Source: Tropicimonas marinistellae
GTDB lineage: Bacteria > Pseudomonadota > Alphaproteobacteria > Rhodobacterales > Rhodobacteraceae
Reading direction: 5' to 3'
Assembly: GCF_001509585.1 (NCBI RefSeq)
Contig: NZ_LNCI01000002.1
Location: 574,775-638,774, forward strand
Length of the DNA: 64,000 bases
Shown here in pieces: positions 47,204-56,229 of this stretch (positions are counted from its first letter, which is position 1; each line of letters opens with the position of its first letter). The notes under the pieces were generated by a model. That model had not been told where the DNA came from. It saw only the letters and a program-made list of their open reading frames with translations, and did no database searches. The position numbers and the translations under genes were made by a program.

Positions 47204-47602
47204 TCACTCGCTCGAGGGCAGGGCGACGCATTCGCCCAGGTATTGTTCGGGGGTCAGCGTCATGCCGTCGATCCGGTGCGTCGAATGCACCGCCTCGCCA
47301 TTGGTGATCTTGACTGTGGTCACGTCCACGGCGCCCGATATCTGCATTTCCAGAAAGCTGACGGAGCGGTCGCCGATCTGCACGGCCATCCTGGACAGCG
47401 GATCGCCGCCCAGCAGCTCCACCGCGTTGGTCTCGGTGAAATGCTTGATGCGCCGGTCGAGCGCGGCGTCGCCGCAGGCCCGGTTCGGGTCGCATTTCCA
47501 GTCGAAGAAGCACTTGAAGAGGATCACCTCCTCCGCCAGCGCCGGCGCGGCGCAAACCGCGAGTCCCGCCGCGAAAACAAGATGTTTCGCCGCGCTCCTC
47601 AT
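47204..47602 (-). CDS. Secreted C-x5-C-x5-C protein in the liv operon, paralogue 1
   Basis: A 132-residue protein with a signal peptide (about residues 1-23, cleavage near ALAEE), C-x5-C-x5-C (KCFFDWKCDPNRAC), a beta-rich body with VHSTHRIDG near residue 105 and YLGEC near the end. The ATG at 47602 overlaps the livG stop (ATGA). It shares its cysteine plan, the HS position and the final cysteine with the paralogues at 46118 and 45561, though other residues are very diverged. Function unknown. Confidence 0.77.
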   Translation of the reverse strand: MRSAAKHLVFAAGLAVCAAPALAEEVILFKCFFDWKCDPNRACGDAALDRRIKHFTETNAVELLGGDPLSRMAVQIGDRSVSFLEMQISGAVDVTTVKITNGEAVHSTHRIDGMTLTPEQYLGECVALPSSE

Positions 47603-48390
47603 TCGGCCGTCGCCTCGGTCTTGGCGCGGTTCTTCAGACCAGTGCCGAGATAGGCCTCGATGACCCGCTCGTTGCTCATGATCTCCTGCGCCTTGCCCAC
47701 GGCCAGCACCTTGCCCTCGGCCATGCAGATCACCGGATCGCAGAGCCGCCCGATGAAATCCATGTCGTGCTCGATCAGGCAGAAGGTATAGCCGCGCTCC
47801 TCGTTCAGCCGGATGATCGCATCGCCGATGGTGCGCAGCAGCGTGCGGTTCACGCCCGCTCCCACCTCGTCGAGGAAGACGATCTTCGCGTCCACCATCA
47901 TCGTCCGGCCAAGCTCCAGCAGCTTCTTCTGCCCGCCGGAGAGGTTCCCGGCCTTCTCGTCGGCCAGGTGGTCGATGGTCAGGAATTCCAGCACCTCCTC
48001 GGCCTTGTCGCGCAGCTTCGCCTCTTCCTCGGCAATCTGCGCGCGCTTGACCCAGGTGTTCCAGAGCGTTTCGCCGGTCTGGCCGCCGGGAACCATCATC
48101 AGGTTCTCCCGAACCGTCATCGACGAGAACTCGTGCGCGATCTGGAACGTCCGCAGCAGCCCCTTGTGGAACAGCTCATGCGGCGGCAGGCCGGTGATCT
48201 CCTCCTCGCCCATGAACACCCGTCCGGACGTCGGAGGCAGAACGCCGGCGATCACGTTGAAGAGGGTGGATTTTCCGGCGCCGTTCGGGCCGATCAGCCC
48301 GGTGATGGAGCCCTCGGCGATCTCGATCGACGCGCCGTCGCAGGCACGGAAACCGCCAAAATGCTTGTGAAGGTTCTCGACCCTTATCAT
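47599..48390 (-). CDS. livG: Branched-chain amino-acid ABC transporter ATPase LivG
   Basis: A 263-residue ABC ATPase with Walker A GPNGAGKSTLFN, Q-loop LLRTFQIAHEF, signature LSGGQKKLLELGRTMM, Walker B KIVFLDEVGAG (Glu present; the usual Pro after it is Val) and HDMDFIGRLCD, which is typical LivG. It pairs with LivF. It is the first gene after the hairpin that separates it from livJ. Confidence 0.93.
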   Translation of the reverse strand: MIRVENLHKHFGGFRACDGASIEIAEGSITGLIGPNGAGKSTLFNVIAGVLPPTSGRVFMGEEEITGLPPHELFHKGLLRTFQIAHEFSSMTVRENLMMVPGGQTGETLWNTWVKRAQIAEEEAKLRDKAEEVLEFLTIDHLADEKAGNLSGGQKKLLELGRTMMVDAKIVFLDEVGAGVNRTLLRTIGDAIIRLNEERGYTFCLIEHDMDFIGRLCDPVICMAEGKVLAVGKAQEIMSNERVIEAYLGTGLKNRAKTEATAE

Positions 48391-48486
48391 GCAGCTTCCC
48401 TGACTTCCGGCCCCGTTGGCGGGGTCCTTGTTCTTCGGCCCGCTTGGTCGGGGCTCTGATGTCGACGCGTGCTCTTAGGGCAAGCG

Positions 48487-48514
48487 AACGGCCCGGGAAA
48501 GGACCCGGGCCGTT
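48487..48514 (-). terminator. Hairpin between livJ and livG
   Basis: AACGGCCCGGG (48487-48497) and CCCGGGCCGTT (48504-48514) form a perfect eleven-base-pair stem with a six-base loop, in the 177-bp gap between the livJ stop and the livG start. Read leftward it is followed by CGCTTG rather than a T-run. It is probably a partial terminator or mRNA-stabilising stem that lets livJ be made in excess over the membrane parts, as seen in many binding-protein operons. Confidence 0.65.
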
Positions 48515-48567
48515 TGTCGTTACGTCAAGTATGTGCGTACGGCAAGGGGGCCATCCGCAGACCGGGA

Positions 48568-49746
48568 TCAGTGATACCCGACCGTCTCGAAGGCGCCGCC
48601 CTCGACGACGACCTCGCGGAACGAACCGGCGGAATCCCCGTTCTCGAGGAATTCCACGGCCGTCGCGCCGATGTAGTCGATGTCGCCGCCGCCCGCGAGG
48701 ATCTCCAGACCCTTGGCCAGTTCACCCGGCATGATCGGCTCTCCGGGGGCGTTGGCCACGTCCATGATCTTGTCCTTGTAGACCTTCGGATCGGAGGACC
48801 CAGCCGCCTGCATCGCCAGCAGCAGCAGCGCCGCGCCGTCGTAGCTTTCGCCGGAGAAGATCGACGTCGGGTCGAAGGCGTCGCCTACGACCTCGCCGAA
48901 TTTCTCGGCGCCGGGCGAATCGGAGCCGGGCAGGGTGCCCATGGAGCCGTCCACGTCGGCCCCGAACTTCTCCGTCGTGCTGTCGGAGACCATGCCATCA
49001 GGGAAGAAGAACGTGTCGAAGGCGCCCGTGTCGAGCGTTGCCTGCACGATGCCGGCGCCGCCACGGTCGGCGTAGCCCGCGACCACGAGCAGGTCGCCGC
49101 CAGCGGAGGCAAGCGCGCCCACTTCGGCGGAATAGTCGGCCTTGTCGTCTTCATGCGCCGCGACGATGGTCACTTCACCGCCAAGGGCCTCGTAGGCGGC
49201 CTGGATGCTGTCGGCGAGCCCCTTGCCGTAGTCGTTGTTGGTGTAGGTCATCGCGACCGAGCCGATGCCCTTTTCGGACAGAAGCTTGCCGATGATCTCG
49301 CCCTGGCGCGCGTCCGACGGGGCGGTGCGGAAGAACAGCCCGTCATCCTCGGCGGACGACAGCGCGGGTGACGTTGCCGACGGCGAGATCATCACCATGC
49401 CGTTCGCACGGGCCACGTTGGCGAGCACGGCGCCGGTCACGCCCGAACAGGCGGCGCCGAGGATGCCGTTTACACCGTCGGCGGTGATCAGGCGCTCGGC
49501 CGCGGCGGTGGCGGCGGCGGCATCGATACAGGTGGAATCGCCGCGGATCGCGGTCACGGTGGAGCCGTCCAGCAGCAGGCCGCTGTCGCTCACCTCGGAA
49601 ATCGCGAGTTCCGCGCCGGAGCCCATGGCGACAGCCATGGATTCAATCGGGCCGCTGAACCCGAGAAGCACGCCGAGTTTTACCTCCTCGGCTGTGGCGG
49701 CGGTGGCGAGCAGCGTGGCGGCGCTCGCCAGCAACATCTTCTTCAT
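48568..49746 (-). CDS. livJ: Branched-chain amino-acid ABC transporter substrate-binding protein LivJ-like
   Basis: A 392-residue periplasmic binding protein with a signal peptide (about residues 1-19, cleavage near ATAEE) and the type I periplasmic-binding fold of LivJ (VKLGVLLGFSGPIES; GAACSGVTGAVLANVA; MTYTNNDYGKGLADS). The ligand could be a branched-chain amino acid or another amide or urea-like compound; not readable from sequence. A weak ribosome-binding site (GGGAG) lies just before the ATG. It lies 127 bp after a GlxA-type regulator gene on the same strand. Confidence 0.92.
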   Translation of the reverse strand: MKKMLLASAATLLATAATAEEVKLGVLLGFSGPIESMAVAMGSGAELAISEVSDSGLLLDGSTVTAIRGDSTCIDAAAATAAAERLITADGVNGILGAACSGVTGAVLANVARANGMVMISPSATSPALSSAEDDGLFFRTAPSDARQGEIIGKLLSEKGIGSVAMTYTNNDYGKGLADSIQAAYEALGGEVTIVAAHEDDKADYSAEVGALASAGGDLLVVAGYADRGGAGIVQATLDTGAFDTFFFPDGMVSDSTTEKFGADVDGSMGTLPGSDSPGAEKFGEVVGDAFDPTSIFSGESYDGAALLLLAMQAAGSSDPKVYKDKIMDVANAPGEPIMPGELAKGLEILAGGGDIDYIGATAVEFLENGDSAGSFREVVVEGGAFETVGYH

Positions 49747-49873
49747 TATTAATCTCCCAGTTGGATCACGTATCCGGCGGCCACGTTAGGAGGCATTGCC
49801 GGAAATGGAAAGTCTCCGCCGCTGCGACGAGACGCGTCAGGCCGATTGGCGCTGCCTGCAGGGGCGACGGAGG

Positions 49874-50890
49874 TCACCCGGGCACGCGCCGCGCCTGCGT
49901 TCCGCGCTCGCGATACGGCGTGTTGTTGTAATGCGCCCGGTAGCATTTTGAAAAATGGCTGGGCGAGGTAAAGCCGCAGGCCAGCGCCACGTTGATCACG
50001 CTCATATCCGTCTGCATCAGCAGGTTGCGCGCCTTCTGCAACCGCAGCTCCATGTAATAGCGCTTTGGAGAGCGGTTGAGATACCGGCGGAACAGCCGCT
50101 CCAGCTGCCGGGTGGAGAGCGAGACCTCCTTGGCCAGAAGCGCCGGGCTGATCGGTTCCTCCAGGTTCTGCTCCATGATCTGGATGACCTGGCTGAGCTT
50201 GGGATGGCGCACGCCGATCCGGGTCGGGATGGAAAGCCGCGGCGTATCCTGGTCGGTCCGGATCGACGAATAGATCAGCTGGTCGGCAACCGCCCCGGCA
50301 AGCTCCTCGCCATGATCGTCGGCGATCAGCTTGAGCATCAGGTCGATGGAAGCCGTGCCGCCCGCCGTCGTGATCCGGTTGCCATCCATCACGAAGACGG
50401 ACTTGGTGAGCGTGACCTCTTCGAATTCCTCGGTGAAACTGTCCTGGTTCTCCCAGTGGATCGTCGCCCGTTTCCCGTCGAGCAGGCCGGCCTTGGCGAG
50501 GGAATACCCGGCGGTGCACAGCCCGGCGATCGTCACCCCGCGCCGCGCCTCGCGGCGAATCCAGTTCATCAGGCTGCGGGTCGTCGCGCGTTGCACGTCG
50601 ATGCCGCCGCAGATCATCACCGTGTCGTCGCGGGTGATCTCGTCGAGCCCCATGTCGAGCATGAATTCCACGCCGTTCGAGCAGGCCACCTTGTCCCCGC
50701 CTTCGCCGGCGATCACCCAGGAATAGAGCTCCTTGCCCGAGACGCGGTTCGCGATGCGCAGCGGTTCGATTGCGCAGGCAAAGCAAAGCATCGTGAACTG
50801 GTCCAGCAACACGAAAACGAAACGTCTGGGCCGGCCGCTGTCGGTGGCGACATCGACGAGGGGAACGGGCAGGGTCTGGCTGGAGTCCAT
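49874..50890 (-). CDS. GlxA-type AraC family transcriptional regulator
   Basis: A 338-residue protein with a DJ-1/PfpI-like N-terminal domain (about 22-190; [17 protein letters not shown] at the nucleophile-elbow position) and a C-terminal AraC double HTH (about 230-330; [22 protein letters not shown] and [18 protein letters not shown]). Members include GbdR and ArgR-type regulators of amino-acid or betaine catabolism. It is directly upstream of livJ on the same strand, so it may regulate that operon (inference), and is divergent from aroG. Confidence 0.88.
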   Translation of the reverse strand: MDSSQTLPVPLVDVATDSGRPRRFVFVLLDQFTMLCFACAIEPLRIANRVSGKELYSWVIAGEGGDKVACSNGVEFMLDMGLDEITRDDTVMICGGIDVQRATTRSLMNWIRREARRGVTIAGLCTAGYSLAKAGLLDGKRATIHWENQDSFTEEFEEVTLTKSVFVMDGNRITTAGGTASIDLMLKLIADDHGEELAGAVADQLIYSSIRTDQDTPRLSIPTRIGVRHPKLSQVIQIMEQNLEEPISPALLAKEVSLSTRQLERLFRRYLNRSPKRYYMELRLQKARNLLMQTDMSVINVALACGFTSPSHFSKCYRAHYNNTPYRERGTQARRVPG

Positions 50891-51175
50891 GGTGGTCTCG
50901 CGCGTTTGGTCGAAGTATCGAAAACCGGAATTGCGGTGCTTGCAAGAGGTGCGTCTGCAATTCGTCGGAATCCAGCGCGGAAACTGCGGTGGCGACGATT
51001 CCGGGACGATGCCAGGGGCGGCGCTCGCAATGGTGCCCCGTCCACCGGAAAAGCAGCGTCTTGGTCAAAAATTGCGCAGATTGCGCCCTGTTTGCTTGAA
51101 TATTTCCCGTTTTCATCTCGGGCGGTCCCGGATATACACCGCGGACTGATAACGCTCCCACCCTTGGAGGACGAC

Positions 51176-52543
51176 ATGACACGGGTCTGGAACAAGTCTG
51201 ACTGGCGCGCCAAGCCGCGGGTACAGATGCCCGATTATCCCGACGCAGCCGCACTCGAAGCGGTCGAGGCCCGCCTTGCCAAATATCCGCCGCTGGTCTT
51301 TGCCGGCGAAGCCCGCCGCCTGCGCTCGGAACTGGCCAAGGCCGCCCGGGGCGAAGCTTTCCTGCTCCAGGGCGGGGATTGCGCCGAGAGCTTCGCGGAG
51401 TTTTCCGCCGACTCGATCCGCGAGACCTTCAAGGTGATGCTGCAGATGGCCGTTGTGCTGACCTACGGCGCCAAGGTGCCCGTGGTGAAGGTCGGCCGCA
51501 TGGCCGGGCAGTTCGCCAAGCCACGCTCCGCACCCACGGAGGCGAAGGGCGGCGTGGAGCTCCCGAGCTACCGCGGCGACATCATCAACGAGCTGGAATT
51601 CACCGCCGAAGCCCGTGTGCCGGACCCGGAGCGCATGCTGCGTGCCTACACCCAGGCCGCCGCGTCGCTGAACCTTCTGCGCGCCTTCTCCACCGGCGGT
51701 TTCGCCGATATTCACCGCGTCCACTCCTGGACCACCGGCTTCGCCGAGGCCGACAAGGCCGAACGCTACCGGGCGCTCAGCAACCGGATCTCGGACGCGC
51801 TGAACTTCATGACCGCGGCCGGCATCAACTCCGACCGGTTCTCCTCCATGAGTTCGGTCGATTTCTACACCAGCCACGAGGCGCTGCTGCTGGAATACGA
51901 AGAGGCGCTGACACGCGTCGATTCCACCACCGGGCAGACCATCGCCGGATCGGGCCACATGATCTGGATCGGCGACCGCACCCGCCAGCCCGATGGCGCG
52001 CACGTGGAATTCTGCCGCGGCGTTGTCAACCCGGTCGGCCTGAAATGCGGTCCTTCGATGACCACGGAGGACCTCAAGGTCCTGTTGTCCCGCCTGAACC
52101 CGGAGAACGAGGCCGGCCGGCTCACGCTGATCACCCGCTTCGGCTCCGGCAAGGTCGGCGATCACCTGCCACGCCTCGTCGAGACGGTGAAGCAGGAGGG
52201 CGCGAATGTCGTCTGGGTCTGCGACGCCATGCACGGCAACACGATCAAGTCGAACACCGGCTACAAGACGCGGCCGTTCCACATGGTGCTGGAGGAGGTG
52301 CAGCAATTCTTTGCCGCGCACCGCGAGCTTGGCACCATCCCCGGCGGCGTGCATTTCGAGATGACCGGACAGGATGTCACCGAATGCACCGGCGGCCTGC
52401 GCGACGTGACGGACGAAGACCTGAGCGACCGCTACCACACCGCCTGCGACCCGCGGCTGAACGCGAGCCAGTCGCTCGAACTGGCCTTCCTCGTCGCCGA
52501 GGAGCTCTCCAAGCGCCATGAAGAGGCCCGCGCCGTGGTGTAA
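51176..52543 (+). CDS. aroG: Class II 3-deoxy-7-phosphoheptulonate synthase
   Basis: A 455-residue class II (plant-like) DAHP synthase, the first step of the shikimate pathway. The blocks [11 protein letters not shown] near 66, [16 protein letters not shown] near 100, [16 protein letters not shown] near 265 and [12 protein letters not shown] near 347 are diagnostic, and the CAESF Cys metal ligand is present. GGAGG lies six bases before the ATG at 51176. Length and motifs are normal. Symbol follows common usage for this class; aroF or aroH are used elsewhere. Confidence 0.95.
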   Translation: MTRVWNKSDWRAKPRVQMPDYPDAAALEAVEARLAKYPPLVFAGEARRLRSELAKAARGEAFLLQGGDCAESFAEFSADSIRETFKVMLQMAVVLTYGAKVPVVKVGRMAGQFAKPRSAPTEAKGGVELPSYRGDIINELEFTAEARVPDPERMLRAYTQAAASLNLLRAFSTGGFADIHRVHSWTTGFAEADKAERYRALSNRISDALNFMTAAGINSDRFSSMSSVDFYTSHEALLLEYEEALTRVDSTTGQTIAGSGHMIWIGDRTRQPDGAHVEFCRGVVNPVGLKCGPSMTTEDLKVLLSRLNPENEAGRLTLITRFGSGKVGDHLPRLVETVKQEGANVVWVCDAMHGNTIKSNTGYKTRPFHMVLEEVQQFFAAHRELGTIPGGVHFEMTGQDVTECTGGLRDVTDEDLSDRYHTACDPRLNASQSLELAFLVAEELSKRHEEARAVV

Positions 52544-52580
52544 GGGCTCGGGGCTTCCCCGGACCCAGTGACAGAATGAA

Positions 52581-52615
52581 GACGGAGGCCGCAATCGCGG
52601 CCTCCGTCGCTGTTT
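52581..52615 (+). terminator. Intrinsic terminator after aroG
   Basis: GACGGAGGCCGC (52581-52592) pairs perfectly with GCGGCCTCCGTC (52597-52608) around AATC, followed by GCTGTTTT. The hairpin is nearly the same as the one after rpsI. The remaining stretch to the convergent PAS_5 gene (to 52807) shows nothing else recognisable. Confidence 0.85.
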
Positions 52616-52807
52616 TGGGGTCTGCCATGCCGGTGAAGAGCACATCCGACCCGACGGCCCGGAAAACTACGCCAAGCCCGTCGCCTCCCCGGAAGTGTTG
52701 GGCTGGATCGCCCGGTCTCACGCCGAAGGCGCCTGCACCCAGCCGCGAAACCGCGCGCCGGCCTGGCGCAACTGCTGTCGACCGGCTGCCTGGCTCTCCG
52801 GTGCCGC

Positions 52808-53575
52808 CTATTCCGGCCCGTCGTCCTTTCGAGCGTCGTTCGATGACACGAGGTAAAGATGCGGCTTGTCCTGACGCGGCGGGCGCGGTGAGCGCGGCGC
52901 TTGTTGCGGCGTGTACTCCGCGCTCGGTTCGGCAAGGCCATCGAGCACCGTCTCGAGGTTGCGGTCGGGTCTCGGGTCGGGGCGCTCCGGCCAGCCCTCG
53001 ACCTCCGTCGCGCCGCCTTCCCCATGCAAGATCGGCAGCACACGCGATTGGCGCACGGTGAAGCGGCGCGGCGTCCGGCCGATCGGGCCCAATGTCGGCA
53101 GGCAGCCGAGAATGCGCGTCACCTCGCCAAGGTCGCTCATCAGCGGCAGCAGCAACAGCGCCGCGTCCATGGGCGGCTTGCCGATGCCCCGGTCGCCCGA
53201 CAGCGTCAGCAGCGCCCTGGCCGGGGAGTCGAAGACCTGCTCCAGCGCGTCGCTCACCTGTTTGCGGGCGTCGGGCAGGAACATCGCGGTCAGGGGCATG
53301 CCGCGCACTTCCATGCCCAGCAGGTCGTTCAGATGCGTGCCCGCAAGGCGGAACCGCGCCACCGTCGGCGCTAGCCGCTCAAGGATGAAACAGCGGGACA
53401 ACGCACGGTCGAGGCCGCGCGGGTCGATCTCCGAACGCGTCGGCATCCGCCGGTCGCCGCGCAGGCTGTCCCAATAGGTTTCCACAGATCCGATCATGGG
53501 GAACTGTGACGCGGCGCTTTCCATCTGGGGGAGCGAGACCACCGTTTCGCGATCCCGTTTCATGTCGTCGGACAT
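52808..53575 (-). CDS. PAS_5 domain protein
   Basis: A 255-residue cytoplasmic protein whose N-terminal part (about 20-165) matches the PAS_5 family of alphaproteobacteria: YWDSLRGDRRMPTRSEIDPRGL near 33, then FRLAGTHLNDLLGMEVRGMPL near 75. The C-terminal 90 residues are Pro/Arg-rich and probably disordered, ending DKPHLYLVSSND. PAS_5 proteins are uncharacterised; in Caulobacter a relative (MopJ) links to cell-cycle and motility signalling. No partner domain is fused. Confidence 0.85.
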   Translation of the reverse strand: MSDDMKRDRETVVSLPQMESAASQFPMIGSVETYWDSLRGDRRMPTRSEIDPRGLDRALSRCFILERLAPTVARFRLAGTHLNDLLGMEVRGMPLTAMFLPDARKQVSDALEQVFDSPARALLTLSGDRGIGKPPMDAALLLLPLMSDLGEVTRILGCLPTLGPIGRTPRRFTVRQSRVLPILHGEGGATEVEGWPERPDPRPDRNLETVLDGLAEPSAEYTPQQAPRSPRPPRQDKPHLYLVSSNDARKDDGPE

Positions 53576-54096
53576 CGACCTTACCTTTCAACCACGACGG
53601 GCGAATGTTCGCGGGCCCGTCGATACCCACTTGGCGTACTGCCGGACGACATCGCGGTCCGGGCTCGACCCCAGCCGCATCGTCGTTACCCGGATCTTAC
53701 CAAATTTCTACATCGTTAGGAATTCGTTTACATCCCGAATCGCATGAACTGGTTAATGGAATCAGGTCGGGCGCGGTGAGGCCGGGAGTGCCCGAAATCT
53801 CATGCATCGCATTCGCTTTGCACTTTAAGTGACCGTTAAATATCGAGAATGCCCCGAATCAATTCGGGTGCGCGAAGTGATTCGAAAGTATGCTGCGCGA
53901 ATCGCGCGCAGTCTGTACTTTTCTTCCGCACCGCAAGTGCCGTATCACGGCTCAAGGGAACCGGAATCCCGTGCGGTGCGTCCGCCGCGATTGCCGGAGT
54001 GCAGCGGTATCAAAGGGTTGCGCTTCGCAGCGGCCCGAAGCCGCAGGGGGACAAGACGCGCGGAACCGCGCGGCGGTAAAGAGGATGGCGAGCGGA
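53576..54096. other. 521-bp intergenic region with palindromes and several GANTC sites
   Basis: This gap between the PAS_5 gene and yicC holds no convincing gene. It contains CCCGAAT-CA-ATTCGGG (53853-53868), CTGCGCG...CGCGCAG (53893-53911) and six GANTC sites between 53737 and 53968 (starting at 53737, 53759, 53856, 53879, 53899 and 53964). GANTC is the target of the alphaproteobacterial cell-cycle methylase CcrM. The promoters of both divergent genes must lie here. Confidence 0.5.
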
Positions 54097-54990
54097 ATGG
54101 TCAATTCGATGACGGGCTTTGCATCGCGGAGCGGGCAGGCAGCGGGCTACGGCTGGAACTGGGATCTCCGCAGCCTCAATTCCCGCGGGCTCGATCTGCG
54201 CCTGCGCCTGCCGGACTGGGTGGACGGGCTGGAACCGGCGCTGCGCAAGCGGCTCGGGGAGGCGCTCAAGCGTGGCAGCGTCTCCGTCGGCCTGAAACTC
54301 TGGCGGGACGTCGGCGACGATGTCGTCGAAATCGACACCGAGGCATTGAGCGGCGCCTTGCGGGCCCTGGCGCAGGTCTCCGGCGCGGCCGGGGCCGTCG
54401 GGGTGGACCTGGCACCGGCCTCGGTATCCGATGTCCTTGCGATGCGCGGCGTGCAGGGGCAGGGCGCGGCGCAGTCGAACGATATTGCACAGCTTCGCAC
54501 CGCGCTTCTGGAGGATTTCGAACCGCTGCTGGCGGAGTTCCTGGCCGCGCGGGCGGGTGAGGGAGAGGCGCTCGGCCGCGTTCTGTCCGATCAGGTGAAC
54601 CGGATCGAGGCGCTGGCGGGCGACGCGGGCGCCCGGCTCGGCGCGCGCGCCGAAGCGGCGGCGGCCAGCCTGCGCGACGCCATGGCGCGTGTGATGGACA
54701 ATACCGACGGCGTCGAGGAAACCCGGATCGCCCAGGAACTTGCCCTGCTGGCGGTCAAATCCGATGTGACCGAGGAACTCGACCGCCTCGGCGCGCATGT
54801 GGACGCCGCCCGCGCCCTGCTGGTCGAAACCGGCCCCGTTGGCCGCAAGCTGGAATTCCTGACCCAGGAGTTCAACCGCGAGGCCAACACCCTCTGCTCG
54901 AAGTCGCAGGATGTCGCGCTGACGCGGATCGGCCTTGACCTGAAGGCGGTCATCGACCAGATGCGCGAACAGGTTCAGAATGTGGAGTGA
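54097..54990 (+). CDS. yicC: YicC family protein
   Basis: A 297-residue YicC/YloC protein. The N-terminal SMTGFAS block, [16 protein letters not shown] near 30 and the C-terminal [21 protein letters not shown] with SKSQD match the family, whose E. coli member is an endoribonuclease affecting sRNA stability. The start is ambiguous: ATG 54097 aligns with the family start, while ATG 54085 touches its own AAGAGG. It precedes gmk by six bases, the usual pairing. Confidence 0.9.
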   Translation: MVNSMTGFASRSGQAAGYGWNWDLRSLNSRGLDLRLRLPDWVDGLEPALRKRLGEALKRGSVSVGLKLWRDVGDDVVEIDTEALSGALRALAQVSGAAGAVGVDLAPASVSDVLAMRGVQGQGAAQSNDIAQLRTALLEDFEPLLAEFLAARAGEGEALGRVLSDQVNRIEALAGDAGARLGARAEAAAASLRDAMARVMDNTDGVEETRIAQELALLAVKSDVTEELDRLGAHVDAARALLVETGPVGRKLEFLTQEFNREANTLCSKSQDVALTRIGLDLKAVIDQMREQVQNVE

Positions 54991-54996
54991 CCCGAC

Positions 54997-55641
54997 ATGC
55001 CCGACCGCCGCGGCCTCTTGATCATCCTGTCCTCGCCCTCGGGCGCCGGCAAATCGACGCTGGCGCACCGGCTGATGGAATGGGACGACAGCCTGTCCTT
55101 CTCCGTTTCCGCCACCACCCGGTCCCCGCGCGACGGCGAACGGGACGGGGTCGACTACCACTTCATGGCCGTTCCGGCGTTCAAACAGATGGTCTCGACC
55201 GGCCAGATGCTCGAACACGCCCACGTTTTCGGCAATTTCTACGGCTCGCCCAAGGCGCCTGTCGAAACGGCCATCGAAAGCGGGCGCGACGTGCTCTTCG
55301 ACGTGGACTGGCAGGGGGCCCAGCAGATCCGCAACTCGGATCTTGGCAAGCATACGCTGTCGATCTTCATCCTGCCGCCCTCGATCCACGAGCTGCGCCG
55401 CCGGCTGGTGTCGCGCGGCAAGGACAGCGCCGATGTGATCGGCAAGCGGATGCAAAAGAGCTGGGACGAGATCAGCCATTGGGGCAGCTACGATTACGTG
55501 CTCGTCAACGACGATCTGGACGCGACGTTCGAACGCCTCAAGACAATCGTGACTGCCGAACGCATGCGGCGCGCGCAACAGCCGCGCCTGCAGGCAATCG
55601 TGCACGGCTTGCAGGCGGAATTCGAGGAGGGCCGGGAATGA
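54997..55641 (+). CDS. gmk: Guanylate kinase
   Basis: A 214-residue P-loop kinase converting GMP to GDP. P-loop [11 protein letters not shown] near residue 12, the GMP-binding region ([19 protein letters not shown] near 38) and [13 protein letters not shown] near 98 are intact. It follows yicC closely, and its stop overlaps the next start (ATGA). Confidence 0.96.
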   Translation: MPDRRGLLIILSSPSGAGKSTLAHRLMEWDDSLSFSVSATTRSPRDGERDGVDYHFMAVPAFKQMVSTGQMLEHAHVFGNFYGSPKAPVETAIESGRDVLFDVDWQGAQQIRNSDLGKHTLSIFILPPSIHELRRRLVSRGKDSADVIGKRMQKSWDEISHWGSYDYVLVNDDLDATFERLKTIVTAERMRRAQQPRLQAIVHGLQAEFEEGRE

Positions 55642-56156
55642 TCTACGCACTGGACGGGGTCGCCCCCGAGATCGCTGAGTCCGCCTGGGTGGCCCCCGAT
55701 GCCAACCTGATCGGCAAGGTCACGCTGGAGGAGTTGGCCTCAGTCTGGTTCGGCTGCACGATCCGGGGCGACAACGAGCGCATCACCATCGGCACCGGCA
55801 GCAACGTGCAGGAAAATTGCGTGCTGCACACCGACATGGGCTTTCCGCTGACCATCGGCAAAAACTGCACCGTCGGTCACAAGGCGATGCTGCACGGCTG
55901 CACCATCGGCGAGCAGAGCCTGATCGGCATGGGCGCGACGGTGCTGAACGGCGCGAAGATCGGGCGGAACTGCCTGATCGGGGCCTGCGCGCTCGTCACC
56001 GAGGGCAAGGAGATCCCGGACAATTCCCTTGTCATGGGCGCGCCGGGCAAGGTCGTGCGGACACTGGACGAGGCCGCCATCCGCGGGCTGCTCGCCACGG
56101 CACAGCACTACCAGGACAACACGCGGCGTTACCGGGCGGGGTTCGCGCCAGCCTGA
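55638..56156 (+). CDS. Gamma-class carbonic anhydrase-like hexapeptide protein
   Basis: A 172-residue left-handed beta-helix protein with hexapeptide repeats. Residues for metal binding in gamma carbonic anhydrases are seen: His in VLHTDMGFP (near 67), GHKAMLHG (His near 83 and 88). It also resembles PaaY and YrdA. Whether it has carbonic anhydrase activity is not certain. The ATG overlaps the gmk stop. Confidence 0.88.
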   Translation: MIYALDGVAPEIAESAWVAPDANLIGKVTLEELASVWFGCTIRGDNERITIGTGSNVQENCVLHTDMGFPLTIGKNCTVGHKAMLHGCTIGEQSLIGMGATVLNGAKIGRNCLIGACALVTEGKEIPDNSLVMGAPGKVVRTLDEAAIRGLLATAQHYQDNTRRYRAGFAPA

Positions 56157-56229
56157 CCCGCGCTCCGCCCTGGGCGCCCCGGCCACGCGGTCCCCATGCG
56201 TCCGCCGCCCGATAGACCCTGCTGGATTG

